A stretch of DNA of 28,355 bases, from the NCBI GenBank assembly GCA_045837725.1, contig JBEWZL010000039.1, forward strand, positions 1 through 28,355. The letters run 5' to 3'. This DNA is from Vermamoeba vermiformis (Eukaryota; Tubulinea; Echinamoebida). Numbering within the stretch: the first letter of the stretch is position 1; each line of letters opens with the position of its first letter. The notes under the pieces are model-generated. The model had not been told where the DNA came from and made no database searches. It saw only the letters and a list, made by a program, of their open reading frames with translations. The position numbers and the translations under genes are program-made. Below, piece by piece: positions 9,860 to 18,862 of the stretch.

Positions 9860-12743
9860 TTAAACGCCATTAATGGGACGAGTCTCGTCCTCCACGTCCT
9901 CACATTCTTCTTCCCAAGGCGGCAATTCATCTTTGAATTCACTCGCCCACTTTTCAGGGCCCATAGCGAACTCCTCATCCGTCAATAAACATGAGTTCAG
10001 AACAGCCTCGACCTGATAGCGTTGTTAGTATATGATGATGATTATATATATGAACATGAGTACCTCAGCTTTGTTCATTTGCACGCCAATAACGACAATT
10101 TCTTGCGATCTGTCACCGTACTTTTTGTCCCAATTTTTTCTGACTTCTTTCAACTTGTCGACGGGCATTGGAGGCCAATCGCTCTTAGGAATAGTAGCGA
10201 GCCTATAATATGGTACTTAATAAAGTTACTAAACGAAGATTGAGACTTACCACGGATCAGATCCAACAGCCGAATAGATCGAGCCTGCACTGTGCCACAC
10301 GCCAATAGTATCGTTTCGTGTAGCCAACCAGAAGAAGCCTTTAGATCTCACCACGCTTTTCATGGCAGTTTCTTCCGGCTTGTCCATCAAGTTGAACAAA
10401 CGTTCTGGATGGAACGGCTTACGAGCTCGATAAACGAAACTGCTAATGCCGTACTCTTGTGTCTCGGGAATATGAGTGCCTCGAAGTTCTTTGAGCCATC
10501 CCGGTGCATTCTGAGCCTTCTCAAAGTTAAACAAACCTAATTTCCTAATTTAGTAATCACTGGGTGCGATTTGGTATGCAGTACACGAACCTGTATTTAC
10601 GATCTCTTTAATAGGAATCTTGCCGTATGTAGAGTGGATGATACGAGCTTCGGTATTTAGGCGCTTAATTGTCTCGGTAAGCATTTCGAGTTGTTCTTTA
10701 GAGATCAGATCGCATTTGTTAATGACGATAATATTAGCGAACTCGATCTGGTCCGTTAATAAATTGACGATAGTACGACCATCTTCGGGCGTACTCTCGA
10801 GCTGTCTGTCTTTAAGGAACTCTTGCGAATTGAAGTCTTTCCAGAAGTTGAAACCTAATTCGATTATATTTCTTAGAAATTGCTCTTATAAATTAATGAT
10901 AGGACTAATACGACTTACCGTCAACTACAGTGACCATAGTATCCAAGCGAGCGAAATCGGACAAGTTCATTCCAGCGAGCGGATCGGATTTGTCTTTCTG
11001 AGCGGAGTTTTCGGCAGCGTTCTTATCGAAGGTAAAGGTAAATGTTTCGGCTACAGGCAAGGGCTCGGAGATTCCAGAAGATTCGACGATTAAGTAATCG
11101 AATTTCTTTTCAGCAGCGAGTTTTCTGATCTCTTCGAGCAGATCTTCTCTAAGAGTGCAGCAGATGCACCCGTTAGACATCTCAACGAGCTTCTCTGATC
11201 TTCGGCTTAATTTAGCTTCACCTTGGACCAGCATGCTATCAATATTAACTTCGGACATATCGTTAATGATGAGAGCAATCTTCAAGCCTTCTCTATTATT
11301 CAGAATATTCTGAAGCAACGTAGTTTTACCAGCGCCCAAGAATCCTATACGAGTATGAATAAGAATTGAATTTTTGAAATCGAATCCGGATGCGCTTACC
11401 TGATAAAACTGTAACTGGCAACAAATCCTTATTAGTTTCAGTTACTTCGACTACTTCAAGCTTTTGGGTAACATCAGCGGGCTTAGTGTTACGCAAGGTG
11501 TCGGGAATAAGCTTCTCTGGCCATGCATCCGCTTCTGTTCCGAGGATGCCGAACTTAATGGCTTCTTCGACGTACTTGGCGGCTCTCTTTAGCAGTTTCT
11601 TATGCTCTGGCATTTTAAGCATGGTATAAGCGAACTCGTAGTTGCACCAGCCATAAGCGAAGTAGCGGATGCCCTTGAAGTCTTCGTCCTTCATTTCAAC
11701 TTCGCCAAGATCTTCTTCGTTGACTTGAATTTCCATCTTGTCGGGCTCTTCTTCAAAGGCAATCATCTTGTACGTCTTCTTATCGGAAGTTTCCTTGATG
11801 ATTTCCTTCTTGAGAGGTTTTTCTTCTCCTTCATCCGAATCCAGATCTTCATCGTTCGCAATGCCGATGTAGAGGGTGTGGATGGTCAAGATATCACCCT
11901 CTTCGTCTTCTTCAGCGGCTTCAGAGGTGTAGTAGACTAAGGGCGGGACCTTGGACAAGAGTCTGAATCTGCCTTCGTGGTATCCAACTGCCGATCGGTT
12001 AATAAATCATCGATTTTATGTCTAACAAGTACTTACGCTCATCTACAGCACGGAATGCAGCGCGTTTCTCGTTCTCTCCTTCTTCAGGCTCGACTTCAGG
12101 GAAGTACCAAACATTATCCGCATCTCCGACCAAGAGATACTCTACGTTGGTCCTTTCGCAAGTGCGGCGAAGAGGAATAATGCCATAAACTCTGTAAATT
12201 ATTGTTAGTGCCTGCAAGGTATTTTTAATTCATTTTCAGACTTTACCTTTTGGCATCGGATGCATTGTTGAAAGCAGGAGTCTCTAGCTCTACGGTATCG
12301 AACTCCTCGGCACCTTTCTTGACTCCATCAATGCTTTCAGCCTAAATAAGCGTTGTTAATCAGGTTTTTTGCAGCAAGATCCTGGTCGAATCTGCCAGGG
12401 CTCAAAAGTTGCAATTGACCAGGGCCTCTTAAAAAATCTGAGAACCGGCCATACGGGTATCTATAATTTTACGAGCATTGCTATCAAGGTTATAATCACT
12501 TACAGTCAGTTCCAAGACACCTTCTTCCGTAGATGTGACCATTCCAGCGATCTTCAAAACTCTTCCAGCAGCGACTTTAGCGGCCATTTTCTTATCATAG
12601 ACGAGACTAATAGAGCCTGTAAAATCGCATACAGTAGCAACACCGTACTCGATATCGTCAGGCAGATCCTTGATCACGTTAATAACTTTAACGTGCAGAT
12701 CTTCAACGACATCGCTCAAGCTCAAAGTATGAATAGCAGCCAT
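9860..12743 (-). CDS. OB fold - Nudix-like - CobW/COG0523 GTPase fusion
   Basis: Nine exons, phase-consistent throughout: 12504-12743, 12247-12341, 12037-12191, 11400-11987, 10919-11344, 10591-10854, 10251-10536, 10064-10202, 9860-10012. This gives 781 residues. Residues 1-80 resemble a single OB fold ([32 protein letters not shown]). Residues about 112-250 resemble a Nudix domain of Ap4A-hydrolase type ([16 protein letters not shown], a Nudix-box remnant at 145-166, [11 protein letters not shown]). Residues 360-550 form a full COG0523 GTPase: Walker [10 protein letters not shown] (360-368), metal motif GCICC (418-422), ESSGISEP (447-454) and NKCD (547-550). A CobW C-terminal domain and an acidic tail follow. 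COG0523/ZNG1 proteins are GTP-driven metal (often zinc) chaperones. The Nudix and GTPase parts share long exons, so that join is firm. The OB join depends on one intron (12342-12503) with a perfect GTAAGT donor. Confidence 0.85.
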
Positions 12744-13665
12744 GGTGTTAACTAGCAGTAGCTATGCGATAATGCGAGGAAGCGGTGCGAGGAAGAGAGT
12801 TTTGCATGGCGATTGTGAGTCCTATTTGTTTCAGCCAATCAATGTCGAGCAGCGTCGGAAATGTCTGAACTGACCAATCACTGCAATCCTTTCACGCGAG
12901 ATTTCGAAGGTCAACAGTCGCAAGGCATTTCGGCGCAGTAATGTAAGCTTACAAGCGAAGATCACTGGAATAGCAAGCCAATTGGCATTAATGATGCCAG
13001 TAAGTCTTCACTTTCAAGCCCCTTTGTGCTGCACGTAAGACTTGTTCGGCTTGTGTTCATATTTATCCGATTGTGCTATCTTTCGTTCATCTCCGAGGAT
13101 CCCGCTCTTTTTTTCAGTCTTTTAATTTAAATCGTTAATAATAAAATAATTTACGAGTAATTCGTGCATATTTTTAGTTGGTAAGTCAGAGTGTTTTGGC
13201 AAATCATTTGCTCGATCCAATTATTTAATTAATTAAAATTTACTAACCTGTTAATGTACAAATACACGCGTCTCAAATTTTACGTTAAAAATATCGCTAG
13301 TATGCAACGCAGAAGAGAGAGCCTAAATAAACCCTGTTGAAGCCTCATCTTGCACATCCACAATCTTTCGAGAGCCTCGTCTTATTAAATGACTGCCGTC
13401 ACTTCGTACACGTGCAATTGGATACGGTGCTATTATTGGTGGCGGTATTATCGATAAACATTTCTCCGTTCTGGAACGAACCTTCTGTTTTGTTCGCGAA
13501 GCTTTTTTATTACCATAAAAGTCGCGACAGACTCTCTGCGCATTATTTCGAATGTTCAGAACACGAGCGCTACAACTGTTATTGTCTCGGTCAACTCCTG
13601 GTCTCAGCGCATCTCGAAGCAAATCTAAGCATTTAGTTAACTTATTCTCCGCACAAATTAGAAAC
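12744..13665. other. Intergenic region between divergent genes, about 0.9 kb
   Basis: This lies between the starts of the OB-Nudix-CobW gene (minus) and the DsbA-type gene (plus) and should contain both promoters and their leaders. A GTAAGT after an ATGATGCCA near 12992 could be a leader splice site, but I cannot connect it to a coding exon. Open frames exist on both strands at about 13323-13718. They overlap each other and the DsbA first exon and look like no known family, so I do not call them. AT-rich runs (TTAATTAATTAAAATT type) occur around 13225-13245. Confidence 0.45.
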
Positions 13666-14776
13666 ATGGAAAGCGCACCTACAAAGCAAGTTATTAATAT
13701 TGATGTTGTGTCAGACAATATATGCCCTTGGTAAGCAGTTTAAAGCAACGCAAATTCAATTGAAAATAATTTTACTAATTATTTGAAAAATCAGGTGCTT
13801 CGTTGGCAAGCGTCGAATGGAACAAGCAATGAAAGAATATCCAGATATTGAATTTAGAGGTATTTATTGCGAATTAAATTAAAATAATCGTTTTTGAAGC
13901 AATTTTTACTGGATCACGATCAGATCTCACGTGACTAACTTTGCGATTAAGTTAATTGGCTTCCTTTCTTTTTAAACCCACCTGGCGCTGTTCCTGAAGA
14001 AGGCATGGATAAAATGGAACACTTGACGAAGAAATACGGCGAGCGGATCACGAAAGGAGGCGCTGTTCAATATCTGCAAGCACAAGGTACGCTTTTAAAT
14101 ATTAAATATGTGATATAAAACTATTACTACAAAAAACTAACATATTTATTATAATAGGACGTGAAGTTGGAATTAATTTCGCTTACGACCTTGTGGTTCC
14201 GACCTTGAATTCTCATCGATTAAACGATTACGCGAAAAAATATGGAAAATTAGATGAGGTATGCAATCGATAATACGAATTAATTTATTATACGCAACGT
14301 CGACATAATTTAACTGAATTTCCGTTTTAGGTCATCGAAGATGTGTTCCGTTCGTACTTTGAAAACAATAAGAACATCAATAATATCGACGTATTAGTTG
14401 AAATTGGAGAAAGACATGGCTTGCCTAACGTAAGTCTTCCAACAATACGAAATAAATCGGCACAAAGTCAGAACTGAGATCGCAACTAATTTCTTTACCT
14501 ATAGGTCCGCGAGTATTTAATGAGCGATAAAGACAAAGAAGAGATCGCTGAAGAGGCCGAGAAGTGGACGGGCATTGGTGGAGTGCTTTTCTTTGTCGGA
14601 TCCAAACCGGGCTCGAAGAAAAAGTAAGTTGATTGAACGTCTTAAAGTCACCTTGCGTCTCTTCCAATTTAACTCATCAATATTAATATATTTATATTAA
14701 TAGATTGGCACTATCTGGAGCACAACCGAAGGATGCGTTTGTCGATCTGTTTGAGACGCTGTTGGAACAGAAATAA
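13666..14776 (+). CDS. DsbA-family (FrnE-type) thiol oxidoreductase
   Basis: FrnE-like DsbA proteins are thioredoxin-fold thiol:disulfide oxidoreductases with a helical insertion. Seven exons, phase-consistent: 13666-13730, 13795-13859, 13952-14086, 14158-14258, 14331-14429, 14505-14623, 14704-14776, for 218 residues, the usual family length. The active site CPWC lies at residues 20-23 within VVSDNICPWCFVGKRRM. The first intron splits the Trp codon between the two cysteines' codons. Further family marks are VNWLPFFLNP, the KKYG pair, LNSHRLNDYA (the substrate-side His-Arg motif), and GIGGVLFFVG near the C terminus, where the conserved cis-Pro loop would lie. There is no signal peptide, so it is probably cytosolic. 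FrnE relatives in bacteria act in polyketide and stress contexts; the role here is unknown. Confidence 0.9.
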
Positions 14777-15015
14777 CTTCGGTTCATGTACGTCGAATAT
14801 TCTGTTAATAAATATTATAATAGACCTCACGTTTGGTTCCTTCAACTCAACCAACGCTCAAGCTGTAAATTTGTACGCAACAACAGTTTTTCGGCGCTCG
14901 GCCTTAACTGAATAAATATTGAATTTTTCTGCAGAAACCACAGTACAAATTGTAGCAGAATTAACCTACTTTAACTGTCTATTTTATAGGAGAGTTGCTT
15001 ACAATAACAACAGCA

Positions 15016-15971
15016 TTAATATTTCTTCTTATCACCAGTCACTTCGTGGTGCTTGGAACCCTTGGAGAGCACCAAGCGTTCGAGAGCACCGAGACCACCG
15101 GCAACGACAGACCAGCCAATGAATCCAGGGAACATCATTGACGAGGGACCGACGAGAATACCAGCGCATAACACGAGGCCGACCCAAGCGAGATTTCCGT
15201 AATAGATCATCTTTTGGACGTCATCGTGCCAAGGCAACAGATTCACTATGCCAAAACCGACTTCGATAATACGCCAGAACGCAGAGTGATAGACGTTGAA
15301 AGGCAGGACAATAATGTAGAATAATCCTACGCCAGCCAGAGTCAAACCACGAGGGCTTTGGTCGAAGATCTTGCTCGGGAACGCATCCTCTCCTTTCTTA
15401 ATGTGGTTGTTCGTAACGTACTTCAATACGTCGAAGAAGCACATGATAGACAAGAACATGCTAATAGAGAGGTGGAGGGATTCAAAGTCGCCAAAGGCCA
15501 TGAGCAAAATGAGAAGGACGCCAAAAGCTAAGTTTGCTGTCTTAGTGTGAAGCTTAATCTGTTGATATAATTCGCGCGATCGAGGAGTCGTCATAACGTT
15601 GAGGAAGTTGGCGCCCATAAGAGGAAGCTAAGGAGAATATTTTAAAAACGGTTTTTTTGGAAGTGATCGACAAAAAATTTCAAAATTATTGAAAGTGATT
15701 AAAATAAACGGCAATATTATTTATAAATAATAATAATATCATAGGAGTATAAAACAAAAATATTCTGTTTTTAAGTTGCAAAATTAAAAACTTGAATTCT
15801 ATTCTTTGATCTTACCATCGGGAGGAGCAACAAACGGCCGTAAAAGGACGCATAACCAATGCTTTGCATTAAAGTCAACAACAAGCCAGCGCCCCAAGCA
15901 GCGTTGTAGATGTGGCCTTTTTGCTCACGCATAAACTGTTGAAACTTCGGATCCTTCAATTGGTTGAGCAT
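15016..15971 (-). CDS. Multipass membrane protein with C-terminal KKKY, unknown family
   Basis: Two exons, 15816-15971 and 15016-15627, joined by a GTAAGA...CCTTAG intron in phase 0, give 255 residues. The first exon carries MLNQLKDPKFQQFMREQKG and one hydrophobic segment (LLLTLMQSIGYASFYG). The second carries about five or six more, including LAFGVLLILLMAFGDF, SMFLSIMCFFDVLKYV, LTLAGVGLFYIIVLPF, LAWVGLVLCAGILVG and PGFIGWSVVAGGLGAL. The protein ends KHHEVTGDKKKY, which fits a KKxx ER-retrieval signal (Lys at -3 and -4), so ER residence is a reasonable inference. I do not recognise the family. It is convergent with the DsbA-type gene (239 bp apart) and divergent from the small mitochondrial-like gene. 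Confidence 0.75.
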
Positions 15972-16256
15972 GATTTTGTAACTATATTGTGCTCGTTTGT
16001 ATTAAGGAGGAGAATAGAATCACCGAAAACCAAATTTATCGAACTTGTTGCCTGGACACGTCACCTGTGAGTTTTCTGTCCAATTATTATAACTTCAGGA
16101 GTGACGTAAGCGTAAATATCAAGATCATTGATATTGGCTATTCTCTATTATATCCGAGCATAGTCTCTTCGCCAAAAATAAACGCAACGTTTTGAATAAA
16201 ATTATCTCCCGTGGAAGTAAATGATTTAAAACTTTATTTCAACGAGAATACCATAG

Positions 16257-16592
16257 ATGCTTAGGGCATTTGCGAAGGTATCATTGGTAGCAAAGCGATG
16301 CTCGACGATTTCATTGGGAAATCAAGCGGCATCCAAGACCATTCAACGGTCACTTTGTGCTACCGGTAGCAAGCCGGACGTTAATTTTGGTAAAAATAAG
16401 CCTGCATTAAAGGAAAATTATCAGCCAAAAATCAATCACGAAGCTTTGGTCAATAAAGCCAGCAGCGTAATTCTAGATTTGTACAAGACTCAACCGGACA
16501 TCAAGAAAAAAATCTTCCAAGAATATTTCTGGAACCCTACCGTACAGAGCACGGCAAATCAAGTTTATCCCGTTGCCAGGGCCTTCAAGTAA
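16257..16592 (+). CDS. Small protein with likely mitochondrial presequence
   Basis: A single-exon 111-residue gene. The N terminus MLRAFAKVSLVAKRCSTISL is basic, hydroxylated and free of acidic residues for the first 50 or so positions, as in mitochondrial targeting peptides. The mature part is soluble-looking and ends with KKKIFQEYFWNPTVQSTANQ and VYPVARAFK. No family is recognised. The ATG at 16257 is the first in frame, and a stop precedes the next gene by about 110 bp. The 285-bp spacer to the minus-strand membrane-protein gene at 15971 would serve both promoters. Confidence 0.6.
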   Translation: MLRAFAKVSLVAKRCSTISLGNQAASKTIQRSLCATGSKPDVNFGKNKPALKENYQPKINHEALVNKASSVILDLYKTQPDIKKKIFQEYFWNPTVQSTANQVYPVARAFK

Positions 16593-16700
16593 TTATTTTT
16601 AAATTTATTTTCCCCATTTACAAAATTCCCGCGCATTTATTATACAATTAACACGCTCGTTATCCTATAGAAATTAATACATATATTTAGTTTATCGAAA

Positions 16701-18699
16701 ATGACCTACGTCGGTTTCGATTACGATTACACATTGGCCGATTATACCGATGAGTTGCAGAATCTCATCTACAACCTCGCTCGCGATTATTTAGTCAATG
16801 ATATGAGGTAAGAAATAATATATAGATTATTTAACTAGTATATTTTGAATTGTTTGTGGTTCGTGGATTAATATTTTGGATCCAGGTACCCCGCTGAACT
16901 GCTCCAAAAGAGTTACGACCCTGCATTCCCTATTAGAGGTCTATTCTACGATACCAAAAAAGGAAATTTGATTAAGATGGACTTTCTGAATAATATGCAA
17001 ATTGGTGCTGTTTACTTTGGTCGAAGACCGCTTCGTCAGACCGAAATTATTGACGCTTATGGTGGCACTCATGTAAGTATCATATTATATTTAGCAATTA
17101 ATACTATATTCAATGGTGATTAATACTTTGCTTCAGATTAATAGCACTTATTATGGAAACTTGCGTCCGATGATTGATCGATTCGCCTTGCCGGAGACTT
17201 GTGAGTATAATAATATTATAATACAATAGTATAACATATTAATATTATAGGTCTTATTTCGGATGTCATTGAATTTTTCGTTCAAAAGAAACTCAGATTC
17301 GATCCGAGTTACGTTTACAACGACATCACAAAAGCAGTCGGATTGATTCATAGTACTAAATTATTGCATAATGAAATTATGAAGAATTTGCCGTTATATT
17401 TGAAGAAAGATGACGCAGCTGGCATTGCTACATTTTTGACCCGTTTGAAAAAAGCCGGCAAAAAAGTACGTATTAAATCAATTATTATTTATTGGCGTTA
17501 ATTAACACGTATATACCGTATTATAGTTGTTCTTATTGACGAATAGCCCGTATAATTTCGTCGATTACGGCATGAGCTACATTTTGAACGGTCAAGAAAA
17601 TATTGGTGATTGGAAGCAACTATTTGACATCATTATCGTCAACGGAGATAAACCGAACTTTTTTATGTCTGATAGACCATTTAGGTAAGCAATAACTATT
17701 AATAGAGCGGCATGTACTGGATCCCAAACTGATCTTTATTTTTCGACAGAGCGTTTGATACTACTAACGGAGCTATTAAATGGGAGCAAGTTAATGAATT
17801 CACACCATCGAATGTATACGTAGAAGGGTGCTTGGCTGTAAGTAGATCCAAGTTTCGAATCGTTACAAAAATTTATCAAATTTATTTGGCAATTAAACGC
17901 AGTACAAAAAGCTCGTATAATCATAGATAAACTATATTAACTAATATTTGAATCCAGCAATTTAACCGCATTGTCAAGCCCAAAGGCGATTCTGTAGCGT
18001 ATTTTGGAGACCATTTATTCGGGTAAGCTTGAGTCTATGATAATTTGTCTTCTTAATATTAAATTATTATCTATTGAATTAGTGATGCGCGAGAGCCTAG
18101 TCGCAGCAGTGGATGGCGTACGGGAGTTATCATTCGCGAGTTAGAGCAAGAAATCGTTACTCAGAATAGCTTTGAATACATCGATCATTTGAGAAAATTA
18201 GTAACTGTAAGTATAATATAATATCTTGTAGCGATAATTGAAGCTGATCCGGTCTTGGAATTAGTTGGAAGATCTGCGACGAAAATTTGACCTTCTATCT
18301 GCGGATCCGGAAATGGACGTTATGAAGGATATGGAGCTTGAAGTACAAAGACATAGAAAGCGTAAGTAGTAACATTCAAATTTTTCGTTAATCACCAGAT
18401 CCATCCACAAAACTATTCGGATCGGAAAATTAAAAGTCTAACTCTGATTATTAGAGCTGAAAGACATGTTCAACAAGCACTTCGGTAGCGCGTTTAGGAC
18501 ATTTACTAACGCCACACTGTTCGCGTACTTGTTACAACGATACGCGGACGTCTACACATCCAAGCTCGAAAATTTCAATAATTACCCGCTCGACTACGAG
18601 TTCCATCCTCGACGATCCTTCTTGCCGCACGAATTGTCGCTAATGAAAGATATTTTCCAGGAATGGAGCGGCGAAGGTCAAGAAATTGAAGAATTCTAA
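16701..18699 (+). CDS. 5'-nucleotidase domain protein, cN-II/NT5DC family (HAD)
   Basis: cN-II/NT5DC proteins are HAD-superfamily phosphatases; cN-II hydrolyses IMP and GMP, while NT5DC members have unclear substrates. Ten exons, phase-consistent: 16701-16807, 16886-17072, 17137-17200, 17251-17465, 17527-17684, 17750-17837, 17958-18022, 18083-18206, 18265-18361, 18455-18699, for 449 residues. HAD motif I is [12 protein letters not shown] with Asp7 (nucleophile) and Asp9. Motif II is LFLLTNSPY around residues 192-200. Motif IV is YFGDHLFGD around 288-296, split by an intron in the second Gly codon. The segment [11 protein letters not shown] and the charged C terminus GEGQEIEEF also fit this family (cN-II ends in an acidic tail). 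There is no obvious targeting peptide. All key catalytic residues are present, so an active enzyme is likely. Confidence 0.93.
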
Positions 18700-18862
18700 A
18701 AGATCTGCTCTTTTCACAAAACTCTTGTAAATATAATATTCAAATCAATATTCATTAATTAAATGAGTACTATGCTATATTTGCTACCGAAAGAAACATG
18801 CCCATTTCAGTCGTGTGTCAAAAAATAGTTTTGAATTCCGGATCTTTTTTGTTTCGTTTAAA

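Noticed and set aside
12432-12743. OB-fold frame as a separate stand-alone gene
   Set aside because: A consensus GTAAGT donor in phase 0 joins it in frame to the next exon of the Nudix-CobW gene, so I prefer one gene; the short form is kept as a possible intron-retention product.
13323-13718. 131-codon open frame on the minus strand, with a 99-codon frame opposite
   Set aside because: The two overlap each other and the start of the DsbA-type gene, show no recognisable motif, and lie where a promoter and leader are expected.
15989-16195. 68-codon plus-strand frame between the KKKY membrane protein and the mitochondrial-like protein
   Set aside because: It does not start with ATG, has biased AT-rich codons and no motif, and sits in a divergent promoter.
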